Positions 18,289 to 26,339 of a stretch of DNA of 64,000 bases are shown in pieces. Positions within the stretch are counted from its first letter, which is position 1. Each line of letters starts with the position of its first letter. Below the pieces are notes generated by a model. It worked only from the letters and a program-made list of their open reading frames with translations. It was not told the DNA's origin and searched no databases. This stretch comes from Aquamicrobium sp. LC103 (GTDB lineage: Bacteria > Pseudomonadota > Alphaproteobacteria > Rhizobiales > Rhizobiaceae), in the NCBI RefSeq assembly GCF_001014615.2, contig NZ_LBCQ02000005.1, positions 326,628-390,627 on the forward strand. Direction: 5' to 3'. The translations under genes and the position numbers were made by a program.

Positions 18289-19076
18289 CGAAGCCGCCGA
18301 TTTTCGACACCCTTCTGATGGAACGGCGCGGCCGTCTCCTCACCATCGTCCTGAACCGACCGGCTGCGCTCAATGCCTTCGACGGTGCCATGCATGTCGA
18401 GATCGTCGAGGCGTTGCGGTTCGCCGACAGCGATCCGGATTCCGACGTGATCGTGCTGACGGGCGCCGGGCGCGCCTTCTCGGCTGGGGGCGATCTGGAG
18501 CATATGGAAGCGTCCATCGCCGACCCGGAAAAATTCGATCGCGAGGCGGCCGACGCCAAGCGTATCGTCTTCACGTTGCTGGACATCGACAAGCCGGTGG
18601 TGGCGAAGGTGAATGGCGCGGCGGTGGGCCTTGGCGCAACCATCGCGCTCTTCTGCGACGTGATCTTTGCCGGCGAGAGCGCACGCATCGGCGACCCGCA
18701 CGTCAAGGTCGGGCTGGTGGCGGGCGACGGCGGCGCCATCATCTGGCCGCAGCTCGTGGGATTTGCCCGCGCCAAGGAATATCTGATGACGGGCGAGCTG
18801 CTGCCGGCCGCCCGGGCTGCCGAGATCGGCCTCATCAATCATGCCGTGCCCGATGCCGAACTTGACGCGCGGGTGAGTGCCTTCTGCGACCAGCTCATCG
18901 GCGGAGCCACGCGCGCGATCCGCTGGACGAAGGCGACGGTCAACCTCGAGCTCAAGCGTATCGCTCACGCATTGATGGATCCGGGCATCGCCTACGAATC
19001 CGTATCGGTTCGCACAGCCGAGCACCGCCAGGCGGTGCAGGCGATGAAGGAGAGACTGAAAAAGCGGAACGAGTGA
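18285..19076 (+). CDS. Enoyl-CoA hydratase/isomerase family protein
   Basis: A 263-residue crotonase-fold protein with the oxyanion-hole segments GAGRAFSAGGDLEHM and NGAAVGLGATIALFCDVIFA. DPHVKVGLVAGDGGAIIWPQ follows where canonical hydratases have PEILLGTIPGAGG, so one of the two usual glutamates is replaced and the exact reaction is uncertain. It hydrates or isomerises an enoyl-CoA from the upstream dehydrogenase. I chose the ATG at 18285, coupled to the previous gene. Confidence 0.9.
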   Translation: MTKPPIFDTLLMERRGRLLTIVLNRPAALNAFDGAMHVEIVEALRFADSDPDSDVIVLTGAGRAFSAGGDLEHMEASIADPEKFDREAADAKRIVFTLLDIDKPVVAKVNGAAVGLGATIALFCDVIFAGESARIGDPHVKVGLVAGDGGAIIWPQLVGFARAKEYLMTGELLPAARAAEIGLINHAVPDAELDARVSAFCDQLIGGATRAIRWTKATVNLELKRIAHALMDPGIAYESVSVRTAEHRQAVQAMKERLKKRNE

Positions 19077-19121
19077 CTGGTCGGGGTGCGGACGCACCTG
19101 ATCGCAAAACGGGAGGAAAAC

Positions 19122-20369
19122 ATGAGAACCAACAGACGTCAGTTCGTCGGCGGCGCGTTGAGCGCGGCCGCGCTTACCGGCCTGCCTATGCCGGCCATTG
19201 CACAGGGCGGGCCAATCCGCATCGGCTGCATCACGAGCCTGGTAGGCGGCTACAGCCAGTTCGGCGAGGCTCATGCGCGCGGAATGCAGATTGCCGCCGA
19301 CATGGTCAATGCTCAGGGCGGTATCAATGGCCGCCAGATCGAGATCATCGTCCGTGACGACGGTCTCAAACCCGAAATCGGCGTCGCGACGGCGCGCGAG
19401 CTTGCAGCCGACGGCGTGCATATCTTCGCCGGAGTGCTTTCGAGCGGGGTGGCGCTTGCGCTGGGCGGCGTCATGGAAGAACTGGGTTCGGTCTTCATCA
19501 ATGCGGCCTCCCACGGCAACAATCTGACGCACCAGGATTTCCGCAAGAACTACTTCCGCGTCACCGACTATTCGGCCATGCGCATCGGCGCAGGCTCCCA
19601 GCTCATGGCCGACCGTTATCCCGATGCGCTTCGCTGGGGCTCGATCTCGCCCGACAATGAGGTCGGCCGGTCCGTCATCGAGACGGCGGGGCATTGGCTC
19701 CCGAAGGCGTACCAGTCCACGCACGGCGCGCAGGTCGAGCTTCTCGAAACCAGCTGGGTTAAGTTCGGCGCGACCAACTACCGCAACGAGATAGCCCGCC
19801 TGGTCAGCCAGGGCATCGACGGGTTGATCGTGGGTCTCGGGGGCACCGACGAAGTCACCTTCCTTCAGCAAGCGGGACAGTTCGGGCTCACCCGCCAGGT
19901 TAAGGCGATCTACACCTCGGGCAGCGAGTTTCAGTCCGCCGCCGCCTTGAAGGCCCGCACGCCGGAGAACTACTGGTCCGGTTTCCACTGGTACTACGGA
20001 GCCTACAAGGACAATCCGCTCGCGCAGGAACTCATCAAGATTTTCCGGGACAAGGGCTACGGCGACCACCCGGACGGCTTCGTTGGGATGGCGCACAGCG
20101 CCGTCTTCGCCGTTGCGGCAGCGCTGCGCACCGGCGCTGGCGAGACGGCGGCCGAGCTGGTGCCTGCGCTCGAAGGCTTGACGTTCGATTCCGTGAAGGG
20201 GCCGATCACCCTGCGCGCGGAGGATCATCAGGCCATCTGCGACGTGAACTACGCGCTTCTGGCGGGCGCAAGCAATGCCGACGGCTGGGAAGCGGTGGAT
20301 TTCGCGCGGATCGACGGCACACCCTTCGCCGGTGCTCCGACACCGGGCACGGCCCTGGCTTTCAACTAG
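19122..20369 (+). CDS. Branched-chain amino-acid-type ABC importer substrate-binding protein, Tat-exported
   Basis: A 415-residue Peripla_BP_6 protein. The N-terminus MRTNRRQFVGGALSAAALTG has a twin-arginine motif and hydrophobic core, with cleavage near AIAQ. The mature part has IRIGCITSLVGGYSQFGEAH and AADMVNAQGGINGRQIEII, typical of LivJ-like and aromatic-acid-binding proteins. GGGAGG stands at 19111-19116. It supplies the Liv-type transporter encoded after the ligase gene. The substrate is probably the carboxylic acid degraded by the surrounding enzymes. Confidence 0.92.
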   Translation: MRTNRRQFVGGALSAAALTGLPMPAIAQGGPIRIGCITSLVGGYSQFGEAHARGMQIAADMVNAQGGINGRQIEIIVRDDGLKPEIGVATARELAADGVHIFAGVLSSGVALALGGVMEELGSVFINAASHGNNLTHQDFRKNYFRVTDYSAMRIGAGSQLMADRYPDALRWGSISPDNEVGRSVIETAGHWLPKAYQSTHGAQVELLETSWVKFGATNYRNEIARLVSQGIDGLIVGLGGTDEVTFLQQAGQFGLTRQVKAIYTSGSEFQSAAALKARTPENYWSGFHWYYGAYKDNPLAQELIKIFRDKGYGDHPDGFVGMAHSAVFAVAAALRTGAGETAAELVPALEGLTFDSVKGPITLRAEDHQAICDVNYALLAGASNADGWEAVDFARIDGTPFAGAPTPGTALAFN

Positions 20370-20431
20370 GGCTCTCCGATTCCTGCCGGCTGTCCGGGCC
20401 GGCAGATATTCAGATGTTGTTGGAAGTGGAT

Positions 20432-22033
20432 ATGTCGGTTCTGGACGAAAGACTCGTAGCGCTGAAAAGCGCGCGGCGGCACATCGAGGTCGAAGGCTCG
20501 AGCCTGGGAGCGGTCGCGCTCGAGCGCGTCTTGGAAGATCCCGACCGCATAGTCGTCGCGGATGTGGAGCGCGTGCTGACGCGTGCCGAAATGGTGGACA
20601 CAGCGCGCCGGCTCGGCGGCGCGTTGCTGTCGCGGGGCGTTGCGCCGGGTTCCGTCGTCGCGTTCCAACTGCCGAACTGGTGGGAGGCTTGCGTCATCAA
20701 CCTGGCCGCCGCGCTGTTCGGCTTCCGTCTCGTGCCGCTTCTGACCATCTATCGCGCAGCCGAACTGGGAACGATCTTTCGGGCCTGCGGCGTGGACGCG
20801 CTCTTCATCCCCGAAAGCCATCGCGGTTTCGACTTTCCCCCTCTCGTCGCCTCGTTGCCGGAAAGGCCGCCGCATGTCTTCACGGTGCGCGGGTCCGCGA
20901 GTGCCGGTGACACGTTCGAAGATCTGCTTCTGCACGAGCCTGCAGAGGCGCGCCTTTCAGCATCCGACGACGTCAAGATGATCCTCTTCACCTCGGGCAG
21001 CACCGGTCGCCCCAAAGGGGTCATGCACAGCCACGCCACGATCGATGCGCTGATCCGCAGGACGGGAGAATTCTGGCGTATCGGCGAGCGGGACCGATTA
21101 TTCATTCCCTCTCCGATCGGCCACATCGGCGGCTCGATCTACGCTTTCGAGTTCCCATGGATCACCGGCTGCGTGGCGCATCTCGTCGATGGCTGGGATC
21201 CCGACGAGGCGGTGGAACTGATCGACAGGCATGGCGCGACCTTCATGGCCGGGGCGACGCCGTTTCTGGCCGGCCTCGTCGCCGCGGCGGAACGCGCGGA
21301 TTCCCGACTGCCGAGCTTGCGCCGTTTCATCTGCGGCGGCGCGAGCGTGCCGCCCGAACTCGTGCATCGAGCGCTGGCACGGTTCCCATTCACAACCGTA
21401 TCGCGGGCCTATGGATCGACGGAGGTGCCCCTGGTCTGCCCGGGCGTGCGCGATCGCGGGGAGGCCGAAGAAAGGGCGGACACCGATGGCGAATGCACGG
21501 CCGAGCTGAAGATCCTGTCGGACGACGACCGCCCGGTAGCCGGCGGCGCATCCGGCGAGATCGTGGTGCGCGCGCCGCAGATGCTCCTCGGCTATCTCGA
21601 CCCGGCAGACGACGAGGATGGCTTCACCGAGGACGGCTTCTTTCGGATGGGCGATCTCGGCCGGCTGATCGACGCGAGATTTCTCCAGATCACCGGGCGA
21701 AAGAAGGACATCATCATTCGCAAGGGTGAGAACATCAGTCCGCTCGAGATCGAGAACGCGTTGGCGCGGCATCCCGGCGTGCGGCAATCGGCCGTGATCG
21801 GCATGCCCGACGTGGATCGCGGCGAGATCGTGGTCGCCTTCGTCCTGCCCACCGACGGCGGGCATTTCGGCTTTTCGGACATGACCGCGCATCTGGAGCG
21901 GCTGGGTCTGGCGCGACAGAAGTTTCCGGAGCGGCTTCATGTCGTTCCTGCCATGCCGACGACGGCGGTCGGGAAGGTCGACAAGAAACAACTGAAGTCG
22001 CTGGCGATCGATATGGAGGGGGCCGCGGCGTGA
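20432..22033 (+). CDS. AMP-binding acyl-CoA synthetase (cyclohexanecarboxylate/fatty-acid CoA ligase type)
   Basis: A 533-residue adenylate-forming enzyme: P-loop ILFTSGSTGRPKGVMHSHA, YGSTEVPLVCPG, hinge MGDLGRLIDARFLQITGRKK, and C-terminal lysine in TTAVGKVDKKQL. It activates an imported carboxylic acid to its CoA thioester using ATP. The ATG at 20432 has GGAAG five bases before it; an ATG at 20414 lacks a visible ribosome binding site. It lies between the binding-protein gene and the Liv permeases, linking uptake to activation. Confidence 0.9.
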   Translation: MSVLDERLVALKSARRHIEVEGSSLGAVALERVLEDPDRIVVADVERVLTRAEMVDTARRLGGALLSRGVAPGSVVAFQLPNWWEACVINLAAALFGFRLVPLLTIYRAAELGTIFRACGVDALFIPESHRGFDFPPLVASLPERPPHVFTVRGSASAGDTFEDLLLHEPAEARLSASDDVKMILFTSGSTGRPKGVMHSHATIDALIRRTGEFWRIGERDRLFIPSPIGHIGGSIYAFEFPWITGCVAHLVDGWDPDEAVELIDRHGATFMAGATPFLAGLVAAAERADSRLPSLRRFICGGASVPPELVHRALARFPFTTVSRAYGSTEVPLVCPGVRDRGEAEERADTDGECTAELKILSDDDRPVAGGASGEIVVRAPQMLLGYLDPADDEDGFTEDGFFRMGDLGRLIDARFLQITGRKKDIIIRKGENISPLEIENALARHPGVRQSAVIGMPDVDRGEIVVAFVLPTDGGHFGFSDMTAHLERLGLARQKFPERLHVVPAMPTTAVGKVDKKQLKSLAIDMEGAAA

Positions 22034-22905
22034 CGACGCTTTATCTCTACGCAATATTCAATGGCCTGGTGCTCGGCGCGGCGATCTTCCTGGTCGCGGC
22101 GGGCCTGACCCTCGCCTTCGGCATCATGAAGATATTCAACTTCGCGCATGGTGCGTTCTTCATGATCGGCGCCTATGTCGCCTATGCGGTCGCCGGACAG
22201 GAAGCTTCGTCGCTGCCGCTTTTCCTCGCTGCAGCATTCATAGCCGCGCTGGTGGTAGGTGCCATCGGCGTCGTCACCGACCTCGCGATCTTCAGGCGGC
22301 TCGGCAATGTGCCGCACGAATACACGCTCATGGCCGCCTTCGGCATCATGCTGTTCTGCACCGGCGCGGCGCGCATCGCCTTTGGCCAGTCCGTCCATGC
22401 CATATATCCGCCGCAGGCGATCGGCGGTTTCTCCGAGATCGGACTGCCGGTTTCGCACTACGGTCTCTTCATCATTGCCGCTGGCATCGTAACCTTCCTC
22501 GCGCTGGAGATCGGCCTGAACCGCATCTGGTTCGGCAAGCTGATCTTCGCCGTCGCCCGGGATCCATGGATGGCCGACGTGGTGGGCCTGCGCGTGCAGC
22601 GCCTCAAGCTTGCCTCCGTGGCGATCAGCTTCGCGCTTGCCGGACTTGCCGGAGGCATTCTCGTCGCCAATCAGTCCCTCTCGCTCGATCTCGGCCATTC
22701 CTATTTGCTGCTGGCGTTCTGTGCCGTCATCGTCGGGGGGCTCGGTTCCATCCGCGGCGCTTTCATTGCGTCGGTGATCTTCGGCCTCGCGGAAAGCCTC
22801 AACTCGGTCATGCTGCCGACCATGCCGGGCATCGGCTCATATGCCTTGCTCATCATTCTCGTCCTGATCCGCCCGCAGGGCATCTATCCGGAGTTGTCCC
22901 AATGA
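22030..22905 (+). CDS. Branched-chain amino-acid-type ABC transporter permease (LivH family)
   Basis: A 291-residue inner-membrane permease with multiple hydrophobic helices and the LivH hallmarks GLTLAFGIMKIFNFAHGAFF, VQRLKLASVAISFALAGLAGG and FCAVIVGGLGSIRGAF. The GTG start overlaps the ligase stop (GTGA). It forms the translocation pore with the LivM-type protein that follows. Confidence 0.94.
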   Translation: MTTLYLYAIFNGLVLGAAIFLVAAGLTLAFGIMKIFNFAHGAFFMIGAYVAYAVAGQEASSLPLFLAAAFIAALVVGAIGVVTDLAIFRRLGNVPHEYTLMAAFGIMLFCTGAARIAFGQSVHAIYPPQAIGGFSEIGLPVSHYGLFIIAAGIVTFLALEIGLNRIWFGKLIFAVARDPWMADVVGLRVQRLKLASVAISFALAGLAGGILVANQSLSLDLGHSYLLLAFCAVIVGGLGSIRGAFIASVIFGLAESLNSVMLPTMPGIGSYALLIILVLIRPQGIYPELSQ

Positions 22906-23873
22906 ACCGGGCTGCCCAGGCCGCGTTGCTTCTCTTTCTGCTGCTGTTCCTCTTTGCGCCTTTCCTGGTCAATCCGGGGCTCGTCTTCCTCGCGGGCTTC
23001 GCGATGATCCAGATCGTCTTTGCGCTGTCGTGGAACCTGCTGTTCTCCTACGCAGGCCTGATCTCCTTCGGCCATGCCGCCTTCTTCGGCATCGGCGCGT
23101 ATATTTCCGCGGTTGCGCTGCGCGACGGATATGAAATCCACTTCGTGCTCCTGATATTGGTTTGCGCCGCTTTCGGTGCGCTGGCAGCGCTTCTGGTCGC
23201 GCTCGTGGTGCTGAGGCGCGCAAGCGGCGTCCAGTTCGCCGTGCTGACGCTTGCGCTTTCCCAGCTCATCGTGGTGCTGATCGGATACTCCTCGCTGCTC
23301 GGCCACGACGAGGGTATCGCCGCCATTCCACGGCCGGCGATCGATTTTGGCCTGTTCACCGTGGACATGAACCAGCCGCTGACGAGCTATTACTTCGTGC
23401 TCGCGGTCTGCCTGCTGGCTGTCGGGCTCATGTGGCTGCTGGCGAAAGGGCATGTAGGCAGGGCCATGCGCGCCGTGCGCATCGATGCGGAGCGGGCTGC
23501 CTTTGTCGGCATCGACGTCTGGCGCGTGCGTGTCATCGCCTTCACCATTTCCGGCGCGTTCGCCGCGGTGGCGGGAGCCATGCTTGCTCCGTGGAGCCAG
23601 ATCATCACTCCGGACTACGTCAACTGGCTGCAGTCGGCGCAACCGCTGTTCGCTGCCCTTTTGGGCGGTGCCGGCTTTTTTTGGGGCCCCGTGGTCGGCG
23701 TGATCGGCCTCAGCGGCATCAACTATCTGACGCGCACCTTCGCCGGGCTGTCGGAAGTCCTGGTGGGGGCCAGCCTGATTCTCGTCGTGCTCGTCGCTCC
23801 CCAGGGAATTCTCGGCGCGCTCAAGCAATTGGCGCGGCGGCGTGGCGGACGGACCCCGGGAGGGCACGCATGA
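22902..23873 (+). CDS. Branched-chain amino-acid-type ABC transporter permease (LivM family)
   Basis: A 323-residue inner-membrane permease. It begins MNRAAQAALLLFLLLFLFAP and carries LFSYAGLISFGHAAFFGIGA, GVQFAVLTLALSQL and the C-terminal GAGFFWGPVVGVIGL/VLVAPQGILGAL typical of LivM. The ATG at 22902 overlaps the LivH stop (ATGA); the longer open frame upstream is a shadow of livH. Confidence 0.94.
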   Translation: MNRAAQAALLLFLLLFLFAPFLVNPGLVFLAGFAMIQIVFALSWNLLFSYAGLISFGHAAFFGIGAYISAVALRDGYEIHFVLLILVCAAFGALAALLVALVVLRRASGVQFAVLTLALSQLIVVLIGYSSLLGHDEGIAAIPRPAIDFGLFTVDMNQPLTSYYFVLAVCLLAVGLMWLLAKGHVGRAMRAVRIDAERAAFVGIDVWRVRVIAFTISGAFAAVAGAMLAPWSQIITPDYVNWLQSAQPLFAALLGGAGFFWGPVVGVIGLSGINYLTRTFAGLSEVLVGASLILVVLVAPQGILGALKQLARRRGGRTPGGHA

Positions 23874-24637
23874 TCCTCGACGTTCAAGGCATCGAGATGA
23901 GCTATGGCGCGTTGAAGGTCCTGCACGGCATCGACCTTGTCGTGGAGAAATCGGAAACCTTCGCGATCATCGGCCCCAATGGAGCCGGAAAGACGACCCT
24001 CTTCAAGGTCCTGACGGGGGAGGCGATGCCGACCGCGGGAACCATTCGTCACAACGGCCAGGACATCACCAAGCTGCCGGCCCATCAGCGCGCGCGCAGG
24101 GGTTTCGGGCGAACCTTTCAGGTCGCCCGCGTCTTCAACGAATTGGATCTGCGCACCAATGTCGTGATTTCGATCGAATCGCGGCTCCGCTATTCGGGCG
24201 GCAATCCCGGTCCATGGTGGCGTTGGAAGCCGTCACGCGATGTGCAGGCGGAAGCCGATGAAATCCTCGACCGCTTCGGCTTTCCGCGCCGCCGCTGGAA
24301 CGATGAAGCCGGCTATCTCTCCCATGGCGATCGCAAGCGGCTGGAATTCTGCGTCGCGCTTGCGACGAAGCCGGAAGTGCTGATGCTGGATGAGCCGACA
24401 GCCGGAATGTCGCCTTCCGACCGAAAGGAAATGACACATCTCCTGGCGCGGTTGAAGGCGGAGACGGGCATAACCATACTGATGACCGAGCACGACATGG
24501 ATATCATCTTCGAGCTTGCCGACCGCCTCATGGTGCTGAATTTCGGCGAGGTCATCGCCATGGGTGCGCCGGGAGCGGTTCGCGACAACCCGACCGTCCG
24601 CAAGGTCTATCTCGGTCAGGACCACCAGCATGCTTGA
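23870..24637 (+). CDS. Liv-type ABC transporter ATP-binding protein (LivG family)
   Basis: A 255-residue ATPase with Walker A GPNGAGKTT, Q-loop in RTFQVARVFNELDLR, Walker B EVLMLDEPTAGMSP and switch His in MTEHDMDIIF. The signature reads LSHGDRKRLE rather than LSGGQ, which is usual for LivG. ATGA overlap with livM. Confidence 0.94.
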   Translation: MILDVQGIEMSYGALKVLHGIDLVVEKSETFAIIGPNGAGKTTLFKVLTGEAMPTAGTIRHNGQDITKLPAHQRARRGFGRTFQVARVFNELDLRTNVVISIESRLRYSGGNPGPWWRWKPSRDVQAEADEILDRFGFPRRRWNDEAGYLSHGDRKRLEFCVALATKPEVLMLDEPTAGMSPSDRKEMTHLLARLKAETGITILMTEHDMDIIFELADRLMVLNFGEVIAMGAPGAVRDNPTVRKVYLGQDHQHA

Positions 24638-25334
24638 GCTCCACCGCATCGACGCGTTTTACGGCCAGGCGCATATCCTGCACGATATTCCGCTCAAGGT
24701 CGCCGCCGGCGAGCGCATCGCGGTGGTCGGCCGCAACGGTGCCGGCAAGAGCACGCTTCTAAAGAGCATCGTGAATGCCGGACCCATCGTGCGCGGCGCC
24801 GTGTCGCTCGACGGCAGGCCTCTCGGCAACATGAGCGCCAGCGACCGCGTGAGGCTGGGCGTCTCGCTGGTACCGGAGGATCGGCGCATCTTTACCCACA
24901 TCACCGTGGCCGAGAACATCCTCCTTGCCCAATACGGGACCGAGCGCAAGCACGGGCTGCCGACCATGGAGGAGGTCGTCGAGAGATTTCCCATGCTCAA
25001 GGATTTGCTCGGCCGGCTTGGAGGACAACTCTCCGGAGGCCAGCAGCAGGTGCTGGCAATAGCACGCTCCATCGCCGCGGGACCACGCCTGATGCTGCTC
25101 GACGAGCCGACCGAAGGACTTGCGCCGGTAATCGTGGAGGATCTGGCGGAGAAGATCATCGAAGCCTGCGACACCTATGGCATCGCACTCGTTCTTGCGG
25201 AGCAGAATCTCCGCTTCGCCCGCCGATGCACCTCACGCATGCTGCTTCTGGATTCGGGAACGACCGTCTTTTCCGGCGACTGGACGGAGTTCGGGAAATC
25301 CACCGACCTTGTAGACCGATATCTCGCGGTCTAG
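24630..25334 (+). CDS. Liv-type ABC transporter ATP-binding protein (LivF family)
   Basis: A 234-residue ATPase with Walker A GRNGAGKST, SLVPEDRRIFTHITVAENI, signature LSGGQQQVLAIARSI, Walker B LMLLDEPTEGLAP and AEQNLRFARR. It overlaps livG by eight bases and completes the importer (binding protein, two permeases, two ATPases). I chose the ATG at 24630, which matches the family N-terminus MLELHRIDAFYGQ. Confidence 0.94.
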   Translation: MLELHRIDAFYGQAHILHDIPLKVAAGERIAVVGRNGAGKSTLLKSIVNAGPIVRGAVSLDGRPLGNMSASDRVRLGVSLVPEDRRIFTHITVAENILLAQYGTERKHGLPTMEEVVERFPMLKDLLGRLGGQLSGGQQQVLAIARSIAAGPRLMLLDEPTEGLAPVIVEDLAEKIIEACDTYGIALVLAEQNLRFARRCTSRMLLLDSGTTVFSGDWTEFGKSTDLVDRYLAV

Positions 25335-25383
25335 ACCAGTTTCATCCGGTCTTGAACCGCCCGGCTTGCGCCCGGAGAAGCGA

Positions 25384-26172
25384 ATGAGAGAAATGGCATC
25401 ATCCGATCCCGTCCCGGCCGAGGGAAATGTCGATGGCACGCAGACCATCCGTCGTGCAGCCGCCATGCTGCGCCGGATCGGGCAGAGCAATTCGCAGGGT
25501 GTGGGGCTTTCGACGCTTTGCGATGCCCTGCAACTGTCCCGCTCGACGACGCACCGCATCCTGAAATGCCTTGTCGACGAGGGACTGGTCCGGCACGAAA
25601 CGGATCGGCGGCGCTATGTGGTTGGGCGGCTCACCTACGAGCTGGGGCTGGCGGTGACGCCGGATGCCCTGGAGATCGCGCGCTGGCGTCCGGTTGTGGA
25701 CCGCGTGGCGCGGCGTACGGGAGTTACCTCGTATCTGATGAGTCGAAACGGAATCGAGGCGACGTGCGTCCTCAAGACGGAAGGCAACTCCGTTATCCGC
25801 GTCATCCCGGTCGATGTGGGGCAGCGTCGTTTCCTCGGTGTGGGCGCGGGCTCCACGGCGCTGCTTGCCGCGCTCGATCCGGAGACCTCTTCCCGAATCA
25901 TGGAAACCGTCGCGCCGCTCCTGCGCGATTATCCCGGGCTCAACGAAGAGGTCATGCGTGAACTCGTAGACGACGCGCGCCGTACCGGCTTCGTCGTGAG
26001 CAGGAGCAATGTCGTCCAGGATGTGATCGGGATCGGTATGGCGATCCCCGAGCCCGGTGGAACGCCATCGCTCGCGCTCAGCATCGCCGCCCTCAATTCC
26101 CAGACGAACGATCGTCTGATCGATGGCTGGAAGCACATCATCATGCAGGAGATCCAGGAAGCCCTGTCCTGA
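25384..26172 (+). CDS. IclR-family transcriptional regulator
   Basis: A 262-residue protein with an N-terminal winged helix (about residues 20-80: TIRRAAAMLRRIGQ, GLSTLCDALQLSRSTTHRIL, GLVRHETDRRRYVVG) and a C-terminal IclR effector domain ending SIAALNSQTNDRL. The ATG at 25384 follows GGAGAAG. It lies 49 bases after livF on the same strand and is the likely regulator of the acid-catabolism genes from about 10.3 to 25.3 kb. The ligand is probably the substrate or its CoA ester. Confidence 0.92.
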   Translation: MREMASSDPVPAEGNVDGTQTIRRAAAMLRRIGQSNSQGVGLSTLCDALQLSRSTTHRILKCLVDEGLVRHETDRRRYVVGRLTYELGLAVTPDALEIARWRPVVDRVARRTGVTSYLMSRNGIEATCVLKTEGNSVIRVIPVDVGQRRFLGVGAGSTALLAALDPETSSRIMETVAPLLRDYPGLNEEVMRELVDDARRTGFVVSRSNVVQDVIGIGMAIPEPGGTPSLALSIAALNSQTNDRLIDGWKHIIMQEIQEALS

Positions 26173-26276
26173 TGGAGTGAAAGAGCGTGTCGCGCTCTGG
26201 TCCTGGGTTCACCGTGGTCGAACGCTCATCGACGACGGCAGCCTGCGGCGAACCAAATCTCGTCCCGAAAAAGTGC

Positions 26277-26307
26277 TTGCTCCTCTAGTCGCTAGAGCAG
26301 GTAGCGT
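26277..26307 (+). promoter_or_regulatory. MerR-type promoter/operator of the metal ATPase gene
   Basis: TTGCTC (-35, 26277-26282) and TAGCGT (-10, 26302-26307) are separated by exactly 19 bp. The spacer holds the perfect dyad CTCTAG-TCG-CTAGAG (26283-26297). An overlong 19-bp spacer containing a dyad is the hallmark of promoters untwisted by metal-bound MerR-family activators. The merR gene is 2.6 kb downstream, after the ATPase gene. Confidence 0.75.
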
Positions 26308-26309
26308 GA

Positions 26310-26332
26310 CTCCGAAAGCTGATAATTCGGAG
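26310..26332 (+). promoter_or_regulatory. 5'-leader hairpin covering the ATPase ribosome binding site
   Basis: CTCCGAA (26310-26316) and TTCGGAG (26326-26332) form a perfect 7-bp stem with a nine-base loop. Its 3' arm contains GGAG, the Shine-Dalgarno of the ATG at 26340. It could lower basal translation. Confidence 0.5.
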
Positions 26333-26339
26333 ATCATTC

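Noticed and set aside
18144..20228. A 694-codon open frame on the minus strand
   Set aside because: It is antisense to the acyl-CoA dehydrogenase, enoyl-CoA hydratase and binding-protein genes, has Arg/His-rich composition typical of GC-rich shadow frames, and matches no family.
22884..23867. A 327-codon minus-strand open frame
   Set aside because: Antisense to livM; the plus-strand membrane protein is clear and in operon overlap.
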